From Irineochytrium annulatum (Eukaryota > Chytridiomycota > Chytridiomycetes > Chytridiales > Chytridiaceae), in assembly GCA_027600665.1 (NCBI GenBank), contig JADGJL010000533.1, positions 1 through 18,777 on the forward strand: a stretch of 18,777 nucleotides of DNA, given 5' to 3'. The number at the start of each line of letters is the position of its first letter. Positions within the stretch are counted from its first letter, which is position 1. Below, one piece after another: positions 1-10,871 of this stretch. Made by a program: the position numbers and the translations under genes. The notes beneath the pieces were generated by a model. The model was not told where the DNA came from. It did no database searches and was given only the letters and a program-made list of their open reading frames with translations.

Positions 1-1370
1 GCCCTCGCCACCCCCACTCCCCGCCGCGACGTCCGCCTCCGACAGCTGTATATCGGGCACGACCTCATCATCCTCCGGCTCATTCTCCACAGCCGTGGCT
101 GCCGTGTCGTTGTTCGCAGACTTGAACTCGCCGTACATGTCGAGCGTCTCCTTCAAAATCGGCTTGTCGCGAAGCAGGGCCTGGAATGCCGCGCCCTCCT
201 CCGCGGCCTCGAGGGACTCGAGGTGGTCGAGCGCGGCGCGGAGGGACGCAACCTGGGACGCCAAGGTCGCGGCGCGGGACTTAACGGAGCGGACGCGCTC
301 GCGGCACGTGTTGAGCTTGCGGGGGAGGGCGAGGCGGTCTTTGACGGCGGCGCGGCGGGCTTTGGCTTCGTTGATAGTAGTCTCGTAAGCCTCGGCTGTG
401 TTTTTGATGCCTGTATTCGAGATCTTAAAAATCTTGGGATGCGGGGAAGATAGAGAGGAACGCACCTTTATAGAACTCGATCCGGCCCGTGACATTGGTC
501 AGCTGGACCTCAAGTTCACCTATGCTCTTCTTCCGCTCACTCCGAGCCTTCTTTGCGAAGGCGACATACTCCTTCTTCTTTTTTAGCCCCTACAGCAAAC
601 ACCAGTGTGAGTTCGCGCGTTCCAATACAAAGTCAAGGCAACTTTAATGCACCTGCGACAACACCCGCTTCTTCTCTGTCTGCCTCCTCTGGTATTCCCT
701 GCCGGCCTCCTTGCACCGGTTAGGGCATTCGACAATCTTCGAGAATTCGTCCGAGCCGTCGCAGCATTCTGGATCTATTCATCACGGTCATTTATTGACC
801 ACTTCACCCTGAAGCATGAACTGACCGCAAATCCCGTCGTTCACCCTCGAGCTCGGAATAGTAGCCGCGATGTGGCCGACATTCTGGCAGTAGAACGACC
901 CGTTCTGACAGGCCGATGTCCCTAGCAAGAACGACTTAGCAAACGTTTCTAACCAAGGGGGCGCACGGCCTTGCACCCAGCCCTCGCTCCATCACAGGCT
1001 CGGCAGCCACCCTCCAAAATCTCACCCGGTTCATCGCTCCCGTCGCGACAGTCGCAGTAATCGTCATTCACCGCTGCCCTCGGGACAGACCCGGACCCGT
1101 CAAGACACTTGAACGGGCCAGTGGCATCGCCCGCGTAGAGGTGCAGATCTGCGAGCATCAAATGGCGGTCAGAAGATGTCCTGATCGCGAGAAGCGTTGC
1201 CTAAAGGGCCGATGCTCACTTGACGGGGCGACGCCGCGTACTGCAGAATCGGCATCGGACGACGCGGTAGGGATGGATGACGCGATGAGGAGACACAGGC
1301 ACAAGACGCCGGCGGGGCGGAGGAGTAAGGACCGTGGGGCCCGTGGCCGGTGCAGCTTGGTGAGTGACAT
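1..1370 (-). CDS. GTB1: Glucosidase II beta subunit, 5' part (gene runs off the left edge)
   Basis: Non-catalytic subunit of ER glucosidase II, which trims glucose from N-glycans; it retains and assists the alpha subunit in the ER lumen. Six exons join in frame: 1370-1220, 1148-1026, 921-826, 774-653, 589-466 and 395-1, giving the first 337 codons. Residues about 10-35 form a hydrophobic signal peptide. Residues 51-135 form the family's N-terminal LDLa-like pair, with [15 protein letters not shown] and then [16 protein letters not shown], both split by introns exactly where the frame demands. A long charged coiled coil follows (about 150-290), then an acidic stretch. The C-terminal mannose-6-phosphate-receptor-homology domain should lie beyond base 1. 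I chose ATG 1370 over the in-frame ATG at 1421 because the signal peptide follows it closely. The exon 4 donor could also lie 12 nt earlier (CGG/GTGTTG) in the same phase. Family assignment is secure. Confidence 0.93.
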
Positions 1371-1778
1371 GATGGGATGATGGGAAGCGAAATGGACTCG
1401 CACGTCGTTTGACGTTCCCACGATGATTTCTTAAAAGCGTATTGAGGGCAACAACGAGGTTTATTAATCGTCCTTAAAAAGCACAGAAACATAAAGGGCC
1501 AGTGTTAAATCAACCCTATGCAAAACAATTCCCAGTGCCCAACGCAAGATTCTAAAAGCGTGAGAGTTGTCCGAATGCGGAATGTGGATAAGCAAAGAAA
1601 GTCAGGAGATTAAGAGCAAAATGGGATAGCTGGCAAGGACTTGAACGCAACAAAATCATGATGAAGGGATAAGGGAAAAGTACAGCCACGAAAACCCCTT
1701 GCATATTCCCCGTTCCTCATCAAACTGCCCTCACTCTGACCGCCCCACCTTCTCAGAAAAGACGCAACCACAATGTTA
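1371..1778. other. Intergenic gap, promoter side of GTB1 and 3' flank of the desaturase gene
   Basis: 408 bases between two minus-strand genes. It should hold the GTB1 promoter and the desaturase 3' UTR. I see no conserved ORF or RNA gene and no convincing TATA box in it. Open frames here are shadows or lack any family pattern. Confidence 0.6.
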
Positions 1779-2947
1779 TCACTCCGCCTTCTTCGCCTGC
1801 GGGAGGACGGACCACACCTCCTTGTCGGGCGTGCCGGTGAACACGAGGTGAGGGCGGGTCGAGTACCAGTGGTCGAGGAGGAGCTCCTTCAGCGGGAAGG
1901 CGCGAACCATCTTGTAGGAGGAACCGAGCTGACCCTTCACAATCTTTTCGCAAAAGTAGAAGAGTTAACTTGGTTTCAGGACGAAGTAAGAAAACATACC
2001 TTTGTGGCCTCGATCAGGTTGTAGTGCGGGATCGACGTCGAGAACAGGTGGTGAACAACATGCCCATCCGTGATGTTGTGCATGACGGCGTCCAGCGTCC
2101 CATCCGCGACCGTGTCGTAAACCCTGTCGACCGTCTCCATAGCTCCCCTCGTGAAGCTCCAAGCCCCATCACCAAACACCTGCGTCGTCTCCCCGTGGTG
2201 CTGCAGGTACGTGACGGCGTACAGCCAGGTGTTGTAGCACAACCAGGGGCCGAAGTACGCCGCCCAGACGTTGCTTCCCCAGATGAATCGGAAGAGCAGG
2301 GCAAACGCCACACAGACGCCGGACGAGAACGCGCAGTCGAGCTTGTCACGGGTCGTGGGGTGGAGCTTCGAGAAGGGCCAGTAGTGGGACCCGTCGTTGT
2401 AGCCCATGAGGAGGTACCCAATGCCGTACGACACCGGGATCAGGGCCGGGTAATCCTTGAATAGGGCCGCCCAGCCCTCCTCCTCCTTGGTAAACCACAC
2501 GTGCGAACGATCCTTGGCCTTGTGGTTGTGGTACGCGTGGTGGAGAGCGTGGGATCTCGCCCACGGCCAGAACGGCACCAACAGGGGCCCGTGAGCGAGA
2601 TGGCCGACGCATGCGTTGACGCGCTTGTCGTCCGAGAAGGTGCCATGACCAGCGTCGTGGCCGATGACGAACATGCACCACATGAAGAGGCCAGTGATGT
2701 TGAAATAGAGGATATAGGCTGGCCAGGACATGTCGGGAGAATAGGCACGGAAGCAGGCGAGGAGGACGACGGCGTCGACGATGAAGTAGTAGAGGGAGCG
2801 CGTGAGGTCCTTCTCAAAGATGTGGGGGGGGAGAGACCGGCGGATGTTGGAGAGGTTGAGCTTGGAAGCGGCCGGCGTTGTGGAGTCCCGGTCATCGGCG
2901 ACGCGGGGGACGAGGGCCGGGGCGGAGAGGTCCTGGGTGTCGGCCAT
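1779..2947 (-). CDS. Membrane fatty-acid desaturase, delta-12/omega-3 family
   Basis: Di-iron membrane desaturase inserting a double bond into fatty acyl chains at the ER. Two exons, 2947-2000 and 1943-1779, join in frame (EATK/IVKG) to give 370 residues, a normal length. The three histidine boxes are all present: HDAGH (97-101), HALHH (133-137) and HVVHH (296-300), with hydrophobic segments around 53-66, 76-96, 165-181 and 208-245. First boxes of the HDxGH type are more typical of omega-3 desaturases, whereas plant microsomal delta-12 enzymes have HECGH, so regiochemistry is open. The C-terminus is KKAE, a fit to the KKxx ER-retrieval signal. I chose ATG 2947; an in-frame ATG at 3076 lies in what looks like a leader intron. 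The desaturase family is certain; substrate specificity is not. Confidence 0.93.
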
Positions 2948-3119
2948 CTGGTGAGGATGTTGGTTGTTAGGTCGGGGCGCTTCGGAAAAAAAAGAACGAG
3001 AAGCTGGCTTGTGGGAGCGCCCGACCACGATCGCCCCGGCGACGAAGGGGATGTCGTTCGCGAGCGACGGGTCCACGAGGCACCGGTGCGGGGGATGACG
3101 AGCAGCAGGACGGCCTCAC
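2948..3119 (-). other. Probable 5' UTR intron of the desaturase gene
   Basis: On the minus strand a good donor (GCAAG/GTGAGG at 3120/3119) and an acceptor directly before the start codon (CTCACCAG/ATGG) define a 172-nt intron ending right at the ATG. This is inferred from splice signals only. If it is spliced, the in-frame ATG at 3076 is removed, which supports the start at 2947. Confidence 0.45.
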
Positions 3120-4170
3120 CTTGCTCTGTGCTGGTGTCGGCGGTGGGGAGAACGCCGGTTCAAAAGGAAGAATTGATCAGTGATGTCAGTCCAGCGGCCT
3201 CGAACGCAGACCTCAAACTTGCATTATTATGAAACGGCGGTGAAAGGATCTGCAATGCAATCGGCTGCAATCGGCGGGCGGCGTTCAAAATGCCCAACAT
3301 TTCAATAACAGATCCGAAGAAATACCATTTTCTTGAAAGAGGCGCGACCGCCACGCCATACGTCACTGCGCCGAATGTGGCTGAAAAAAACAATTAAGGG
3401 CACAAGCAAAGAAGGCAAGTACTTAATAATTTTTTACCTGAAGAATAAGAGATACACGGCCACAAAACAATACTGTGTGAAAACCTACAGGGAAGGGGAC
3501 CGGAAGGAATAGAAAATATATAGTACTAAAGACCTCCGGGGATTACAATTAACAGGATATTTAAGAACAACCTTGAGAATAAAGGTACAAAAATCCCCCG
3601 CTGGAGAGACCAGAAGTGTGATAGAGCGATAAGTTGGTGATATAGGGCAGGCGAAGGCGATACGAAGAGCGTAAGAGGGAAGAACGTAAAAATATCTACA
3701 AAAAAATCTTGGTGGAGGCATGCGAGAAAAATTCCAAAAAAAAAACACAAAAAATAACAACAAATCAAAAACCAAACATGAAATGAAAGAAGGATAATCA
3801 ATTAAAGGCAAGAAAAAGAACACGACACTATTAGATCGAGGGAAATAAATAGGAGCGGGAAATTTGAATGGTTATAAAAGTATAAGCTCCGTCGGTGGTT
3901 AAGGTCCACTTATCTGCGGAAAGTTAAGTGAAGAGATAGAACGGGTAAATCATCAACGACAACGTGAACCATAAATAAAAAGAGAACGGGTAATATCATA
4001 ATCAAAAAAGCATTAGAACCACGAAAAATTAAAAAAGTTGGGGAAAACTTCCTCGAATTCGCAAGCCCAAATCTTCACGTCAACAGCCATCGGGTTGTCT
4101 GCCAAACTGCCTACACTCTCAACCTCCATACATTCCCTCTTGCATGCTCACAGGCTACGTCTCACTCCTC
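3120..4170. other. A/T-rich non-coding region with possible small exons
   Basis: About 1 kb between the desaturase leader and the SWIRM gene stop. From about 3400 to 4060 it is strongly A/T-rich and A-biased on the plus strand, with poly(dA) runs near 3700-3760. That fits a promoter-side poly(dA:dT) tract for the desaturase plus the SWIRM 3' UTR. On the minus strand I see splice-like signals: TTCAG/GTAAAA near 3437 and TTTTTTTCAG/CCACATTC near 3381. These could join a 47-nt exon to an open segment (about 3381-3160). The resulting peptide matches no family I know. Confidence 0.4.
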
Positions 4171-6046
4171 TTAAGCGGAGACGCCTCCACCCACGCTCGT
4201 CAACCACTCTCGCCTGGCTTCCCACTCCTTATCCTCCGACGGGATCCACTTTAAATCAAGAAACCTAACAAAAAAGCATTAGTCTAAACGACATGGACAC
4301 AATGCGGGCTTAAACGATATACTAAGGGCGCAAATCCAGACACTCACCAATCATACAACTTGTTGATCTTGTTCACGTCGATCGTGAACCAACCCCGCAC
4401 TTCCTTCTTCCTGAACGGCGCGCGCGTGTATGTCCCGCCGATCACGGCATTCTTGATCTGCAGGTACAGCTCCGGCATCAGCCTCATCGTGCGACACAGG
4501 GTGGCCTCCTCGCGGGTCAAGGCGTCAAGCATGGGCGTGTCAGCGGGCAGGGTCATGGGGCCGCCTGGTAGGCATGGCGGTAAGCGCTGAGTTGGAAAAT
4601 AGGGAAGAAAATGCTTACCTTTGGGCCACTGCACGACCTGCGCCTTGCTCGTGTCGCTGTAGAGGCGCATGTCGACCTCCTTGGGCAGCGTCGGCATCTT
4701 GTCGGACTTGCGCGGGGCCGGGGACTTGACGTTCGCCCCGGTATCGGAGTCAGGGGATGCGCTGGACGATGCGCGCGGGCGTTTCTTCGACGAGATGGCA
4801 GAGGAAGAGTCGCTGGCGGTAGAGATTGAGGGACGACGATGAGCTTTGATAGTGCGACTGTTGGAGTAATCGCCGTCGACATCGTCGGTATCAACAGAGG
4901 CGGGCGGAGAGGCGAGCGCGCGGTGCCTCACCGGCTCGAAGGGTAGCGCGGCGGGGACGACGTTGGAGGCGGTATCGGAGACGGGTCGGCCTGTTATGGA
5001 GAGCCGGACGCGCTTCGGTGATGGCATCACGTCAACGGCCAGGGGAACCTCGCGCTTGACGGCCGCCGCCGCGCGCTTCACCTTAGAGTACGGACGGTAC
5101 GGCCGCCTCTCGGCCTCTTCCTCGAGGTCCGTGCCATCCTCATACTCCATCCAACCCTTGGAATGCGAACGGGTAAGGGACGCTCGCTCGGCGTCGAGCA
5201 AGGCGCTGAGGCGGCGGCGAGGGTCCACGACAACGGGGGCGACCGGTGCGGGTGCCGGGGCGTCAATGACGGACACCGTGGCGTCGGAGCCTCGATCAGG
5301 GGATGGTGGGGTGGCAGGCTTGACGCATCCGATAAACGGGACGGCGAAACCGGGGAGGGACATGCGTCGCGGGCTCTGGCTTGGCGTTTGAGACGGCGTC
5401 GGGAGATGCGAGTCCTGCACGATAGGGACGAAGGTCTTCTTAGAAACTGAAAGTGTACTTGTTAATGACGGTCGGACATGGGAACGAAAGAAGATGTAGG
5501 ATCACAACGCTTACCAAGAGGCGACGTGTCGATCCGCAGATGTTTCCTCCTGATCGCACCGGTGGCCTGCGCGGCGGCATGCGTGCTCCCCACCGACATG
5601 AGAATGCTCGCGGCCATGATGGTCTCGTGGTCCGCCCCTGGATTTTGCGGTGGCTGCGGGATGCGCGATGCGGGCTGCACGAACTGCTGCTGGCGCTGCT
5701 GTTGAACAGGTTGGATCATGGCGGGGACGACGGATCGCGGGGCGGGCGAACATTGCTGCTGGACATGGTTGCCGCCGGTGATTGCGAACGGAACGCGAAG
5801 CGACGGCTTCCCGTTGGACTGCTGAAGCGACGGAGGGAAGAATGGCTTGCCAACAGCGTGATCGGAGGTCGGGGTGGACACGGGCCAGGGCATCGATTGC
5901 GCCGCGGTCTGGTTTGATGGGTGGGGGAGCTGCTGGGGGAGATGGTTCCTCGGCCGGCTCCCAAGATGATCACCCTGGGCTGAGTGAGGGGGGTTGGAAT
6001 AGGTGCTCGCGGTGGCAGGGCGTGATCGCTCGACGACGGCCAGCAT
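4171..6046 (-). CDS. SWIRM-domain chromatin protein, FUN19/Laf-like
   Basis: Four exons join in frame: 6046-5515, 5446-4619, 4564-4348 and 4264-4171, giving 556 residues. The N-terminal 177 residues are low-complexity and Q/P/S-rich, typical of a disordered region. The exon 1/2 junction restores a SKKTFVPIVQDS segment, followed by LPTPSQTP, which I recall from fungal proteins of this group. The middle is Ser/Pro-rich with basic KKRPR-type patches that could act as nuclear signals. The C-terminus (about 456-548) is a SWIRM domain, a helical fold that binds DNA or nucleosomes: LYSDTSKAQVVQWPKG leads in, then FRKKEVRGWFTIDVNKINK, and the last exon adds the final helix. In yeasts, related proteins are FUN19 and the Clr6-complex-associated Laf proteins; a histone-deacetylase link here is inference. 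The start has a strong GCCGCCATG context. Confidence 0.87.
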
Positions 6047-6286
6047 GGCGGCGAGGCGGGAGGGTGATGAGGATGCTGGGAAGAAAGTGGTGGAGTTCGA
6101 AATCCGAAATCACAGATTCAACCGCCGCCATTTGCACAGTCGAGGCCATCGCGTGCCGTCAGCGTGTCCCATGGGTGCTGGGTCCAGTGTATGATCAATT
6201 TATTATTATTAACTGTCTAGAAATGGTATATAAAAAAAGGAGGAAACAAAACAACAGAGCAAATAGTACAACTGCATTCCTCGCAT
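6047..6286. other. Short gap between the SWIRM gene start and the protease gene stop
   Basis: 240 bases that must contain the SWIRM promoter and the protease 3' UTR. An A/T-rich stretch around 6195-6245 carries TATA-like sequence on both strands. No coding signal is visible. Confidence 0.5.
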
Positions 6287-8123
6287 CTAATAAAAGAACG
6301 CGCAAACCGCTGTAGTTACGAGCACCGACAACGCTGTGATCCCCGTCGATGGCATCCTTCCCCTGCCGCTAACCGATCCCGAGTTCGACGGGCTCTGGTT
6401 GATGAGACCCGGGTGCGCCTGCGGCTGGCTGGGCGCGCTCCCGCCGGATCCGGCCTTGTTGGAGACCGTAGCGCCACGCTTCCCGCAGTCGCAGCCAGTT
6501 CCGAATCCGACGCGCTGGCCCGCGCGATCGAGAACAACGTAGAAAGTGTCGAAGACGACTGCGCCGAAGATGATGCGGTTGTCCTGCGGGTAGAGAAGAG
6601 CAAGGATTACTACTACAACAAAGCATAGTAGAGGAGACAAAGTGACTAAATAGAACGGATGGATGGATGCACATTTGCAACGAACGGGTCTGGACAAAAC
6701 TTACGGTGGTCGGCACGATGGGAAAGTACATATGGCCCGACGCGTCCGGCTGCAAGTACGCGCTAGCAGGAACGGTCAAGTACACAGTCCCGCCCGAAGT
6801 CGACCTTAGCATGAACTGGATGGTCGGCAGCTTGCTGTACGGGAACGCGCTTCCCTACATTAAAACAAATCAGAAACTAAACGGCTTAGCCTTCAAATTG
6901 CACGATCTAACCAGCCTCGCAGCCCCCTGGAAGTTCAAGAACGAGTTCACATCAGCATCGGACCAACCATACCCTTGAAACACATTCGTGGCCTTGATCC
7001 CCTCCACCAACGCGCCATGCATCATCTGCGGCAGAAACATCACGGTCGTGCAGCTGTCAATAATGCTGTACATCCTCGCTCCGACCCTCCCGCCACCACT
7101 CGCGCTCGTAACTTTCTGCCACCCAGACCCCAATGTCATGTTGACGCCATTGATCGTCACGCCCGTCACATCCAGCGAGTAAAAATTTTCCTCGGGCGTG
7201 CTTGCCCAACCCAACACGCCAATGGCCAACGGGTCGGAACTACCGGCTCCGATGCCAACGTCGGAGGCGCACACGAGCTGAGAGGCGAGCTCGAGCCCCC
7301 AATCCAGCACGCTCGCGTTTCCGCTGTTCATCTGACACGCGCGAACCCCGATGGCGTCGTGCTTCACGGCGCCCTGCGCGACCATGGTCGACAAAACAGT
7401 GCCCCCGTCCCCGAACACCGACAGAGAATCATACGCGATCCCCAGCAGGCCCTGTGATGTCCCCGGTTGTCCCGTCGCGACGGGGTTGTTGGTGTCCTGG
7501 TCCGTCATGGCGAGGAAGGGGCAGGAGGTTGCGCTGAGGGAGGCGGAGGGTATCGAGACGGTGTCGGCGAAGGGGCGCCCGACCCAGTTCGAGCCGTCGG
7601 CGAAGGCCCCGGTTACGGTCTGGGAAGACATGGGCGTGTGGGTGGTAGTATCGTAGGTGGGGCCAGTGTAGGCTGGGAGATTCGTCCCCGGGATCAGGAG
7701 GTCGGAGGAGCCGGAGTCGATCTCCACTTCATACTATCAAAATGCGTTAAGCAACCCACTTACAAATTTCAAGACATAGTACGTACAGTGTTGCCGGCGA
7801 TAGCGACGGCGCCGGTCCTGCGCGGGGACGCGTCAGACATCATCTCCAGCCCAGCATCCAATGTAGACAACATACCAGCACCCCGCCGAAGACAATGGTC
7901 CCGACGACAGCAACTGCTCGTACTTGACGGCAGACGACGAAGCCGCCTTGCCGGCCTTCATCATGCCAACATATTCCGTCTCCTTACCCGCTGGTGGTGC
8001 GAATCCTGGCCTCGTGATCGGCATTAGGACCGCCCGTACGCCAACCGGAATAGCCAGAACGAAGGCTGCGACGCGCAGGCTACTGCTGGCGCCTTGGCGT
8101 GACATTGGGTGAGGAGGTGGCAT
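6287..8123 (-). CDS. Secreted A1-family aspartic protease, probably GPI-anchored, with an altered active site
   Basis: Pepsin-like endopeptidase fold. Five exons join in frame: 8123-7876, 7817-7787, 7733-6912, 6854-6705 and 6583-6287, giving 515 residues. There is a signal peptide (about 16-31), then a short prosegment. The first catalytic motif is IDSGSSDL with Asp99, the flap region reads FADGS (Phe137 where Tyr is usual), and the second catalytic motif is IIDSCTTV with Asp319. C-terminal lobe landmarks are VVFDTFYVVLDRAGQRVGFG. A Ser/Gly/Pro-rich linker and a hydrophobic tail end (STGITALSVLVTTAVCAFFY) look like a GPI-attachment signal, as in yapsins. The second motif normally has Gly where Cys321 stands, so activity is uncertain. 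The donor at 6911 (GTTAGA) is weak but gives the right phase and a 57-nt intron. Confidence 0.88.
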
Positions 8124-8642
8124 CGTCGAGCGCGTAGAACGGCGAGGATGGTCGTTGGACGCGATTCGAGTTGGCGAAGCGACGAGGGCGACGTGGAGTA
8201 CCTCGGGCCATCATTGTTCGGGGAGTCGGCGCGGCAAGGCGGTGTTGATCATCGGGCTTCTTGGCGTAAATCGCGTCAATCAATAGGGGCTGCTTCCACC
8301 ACAGACTGGCTCCTTAGGAGGTCTGTACCCGCGGAGTCGAGAGAGTACATGGCCGGTCGTCAGCGGTTAGAGCCTGGCAAAGTCGCCGAGGATGGCCGGA
8401 CGGTGCTCGCCACTGGCGGCCTGTGTGGCCGCATGCGAGACCGGCCTCATCGCCAGCATGTCATTACCGTCGCAGAGCCTGCATTTGGATAGCAGGGCAG
8501 ATGAGCGGCTCAGACCCACCCCTTGTCGCAGATCGCTTAATCACAGCGCTTTGTGCGTCACGGCTGGGAGCACGCCTTAGCACGCACACGCACGCACCCA
8601 AAGCCCGCTCGCCATCGGGATCTCTCCAACGACAAGGACGAG
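8124..8642. promoter_or_regulatory. Divergent promoter region between the protease and the membrane-protein gene
   Basis: 519 bases separate two start codons that point away from each other (8123 minus, 8643 plus), so both promoters must lie here. Composition is GC-rich. I find no clear TATA box or repeated operator. The open frames in it are GC-bias artefacts. Confidence 0.6.
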
Positions 8643-10871
8643 ATGGCGCCTCTCCAGAACGCCGCGGGGAGACGAAGTCCGACGGCGCTGGAATTGCGTG
8701 GGAGGAGACCGGGTCCACATTGCGTAAAACGGACCCCGCGGGCGGCCCAGGCATCATCGTTCTTGGCCGTCTTCCTCGTCGCCGCCATGTCCCACGGGTT
8801 CGTGCGGGCCCAGTCAGCCACCACAGCGAGCCTGCCCGCGACAACCTCCGCAACGATGACAGCTGCCGTGCCAGCGTTCACTCCAACACCAGCCGTCACT
8901 TTCCCTCCGCAGAATTACCTCTACTCGCCATGCGACGTCTGCAAGCAGAGGGAGAGCCTCTGCCCGACCTACGACCACGACTGCCCGAACCCATCCGACC
9001 CGGCCGCCATCAAGACGATCCACGTCAGGTTCAATAATACCATCGCGGTGGAAACGACGGGCGAGCGGGCGTGGGGGAACTGGTCCGTGACCTTCATCAC
9101 CTTTGTAAGTGAAAGCCAGGCATGGAAGGAGCCGCTCCTCTGACATGTATCGCATTTGCAGAACAAAAGTCAGCACACGGTCCCCCAACAGCTTGCTCAA
9201 CTGGCCATTCAGCTTCAGGCGCCCCACAAGGTCCTCGTGAAGTTCAATATGTCCGTCGGCGACTCGTACGAGCTCCACGAGCAGCTCACCTATTTGCCCG
9301 CGGGTTCGCGGCCCGGCGCGCTCCCAATCTTAACCTACAAGGTCCCTGGACCAATCTACTACATCACGGTCGACGACCCCAACACCCCCTGGCCGCCCTT
9401 CTACAACGGTACAAACCCTTCCTCCGCACCTACGAACTCCACCGGCCCCGACGCTGCCGCGCCATCGGACACTGTCACGGGGTGGTCCTCACTATGGATT
9501 GCAGTGGTCGTTACGGCCGCCATGGTAGTTGTTGTTGCCTTTGGCGCCATCTATATTATCCAGCGCATGCGGAAAGTCGACCGCCGCAACCGCCGCGGTC
9601 CAAAACTCACGGCCGAAGAGCAGGCCGCCTTCGACGCTGCCGTCGAGGCGGCCGTAGCGGCCCGCGTTGAGGCGGAGTTTGAGGCCGAGTTCCGACGTCG
9701 CATAGCCTCTCGATCCGAATCCCACTCTGCACGCCCGGACGTCAACGTCGACACGGAGCTTGGCGCCGCGTCTGCAGCCGGCGTGAAGCAATCGAGGAGC
9801 ATGGGCTCCCTATCCGCCAAGTCGCCCGACCGTCGGAACTCGAGGCTCTCGAACACGGAGTCGTACGTCTCGAACGGCTCCAACCAGCTCCTGGTCCACA
9901 CGTCCAACCTCCGCTCCTACAGCGCCGGGTCCTCAGGGCGGCCATCGCTGCCACCCGCTGCCCACACGCCAAATCATCACATATACCCGCCGCAACCCCC
10001 TCTGGCGGCGACCGATCTCCCACCCACGAGCCCCCACGCCACTTCCCAAACCCCACAGTCCCCCTGGGCGGCATCGCAGCAGCAGCAATCCTCCGCTTCC
10101 AGCTCGGGGTGGATCTCGGCGTCGTACTCGCGCCAGGGTAGCATCCGTGGGAGCGTCCACCGCGGAGCCGGCGGCGGGTTCGCCGGTGATGCGAGCAGCC
10201 ACCGGTCGTCTCGCGTCAGCGATGGGGGCAATAACGTGCACGCCGGGTCCAGCTATGGCGCTTACGCGGGGAAGGTGAGCGCGAGCTTGGGCAGGCGCGC
10301 GAGCGGGCGGAGCGATGCGACGGGGGCGGGTGGGCCGCCGGCATGGGTGTTGGAGGGCCCAATGTTTGCGGATATGGAGAGCGAGGGGAGCCAGGGCGGG
10401 GACGGTGTTGGTGAGGGCGGGCAGCAGGGACGGTCTTGGAGCGTGTCGGATCAAGGGAGGGGCACGAGCGTTGCGCGATCGAGCGTTGGGTATGAGGCTA
10501 CCGCATCACTCGCCCGCCAGGGGTCGACGCGGAGTAAGGCCAGCAGGGCCAGCGTGGCGCTTCGGAGGGCGTTGGGGGAGGAGGTTGTGGATGTGCCGGT
10601 CTTGAGCGGCGGCGGTGAGGACGATGACGAGGAGGAGGAGGATGATGACCCGGAGGCGTGGAGGAGGGAAGGTGAGGATGAGACGGAGTTGAAGGAGAGG
10701 GAGGAGGCGGAGGAACGGAGGAGGAGTAGGAGGGAAAGGAGTAACGCGGACCGGGCGAGGGCGGCGCTTGTGGCGCAGGAGGAGAGGGAACGGGTGGAGA
10801 GGAGAAGGGCGAGGCATGCGAGGAGGGAGGCGGAGAAGAAGGAGGCTGAAGGCAATGGGGATGCGCCGTGA
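8643..10871 (+). CDS. Single-pass membrane protein with cysteine-bearing outer domain and long disordered tail; function unknown
   Basis: Two exons, 8643-9104 and 9162-10871, join in frame (FITF/NKSQ) across a 57-nt intron with GTAAGT and TTTGCAG ends; 723 residues. Residues about 36-57 form a hydrophobic signal segment after an unusually long basic N-region. The outer domain (58-263) has four cysteines, C97, C100, C107 and C114 (C-x2-C-x6-C-x6-C), and several N-glycosylation sequons. One transmembrane helix spans about 264-287, followed by basic residues, so topology is probably type I. The 436-residue inner tail is Ser/Gln/Gly-rich, then has an acidic run and an Arg/Glu-rich helix near the C-terminus (about 640-720) likely to be coiled coil. 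It is the only plus-strand gene here. I do not recognise the family; a cell-surface sensor or wall-stress-type role is only a guess from architecture. Confidence 0.8.

Noticed and set aside
1630..1665. GTTCAAGTCC on the minus strand, resembling a tRNA T-loop
   Set aside because: The flanking bases do not form a T stem, and there is no acceptor stem or anticodon arm around it.
2948..3076. Upstream in-frame ATG extending the desaturase by 43 residues
   Set aside because: The extension lies inside a probable leader intron ending exactly at the ATG at 2947 and is not desaturase-like.
2501..3232. Plus-strand frame of 243 codons opposite the desaturase
   Set aside because: It is a GC-bias shadow: the other strand has the complete desaturase with all three histidine boxes.
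3485..3823. Minus-strand Phe/Leu-rich frame of 112 codons
   Set aside because: It is a T-rich stretch translated. It has no charged or conserved pattern and sits in the A/T-rich intergenic region.
5453..5917. Plus-strand frames opposite the SWIRM gene
   Set aside because: They are antisense to the Q/P-rich N-terminal exon, with no domain, and their translations are Arg/Gly-rich noise.
7467..8027. Plus-strand frame of 186 codons opposite the protease
   Set aside because: It crosses protease exons and introns in antisense, and its composition is Gly/Arg/Val-biased.
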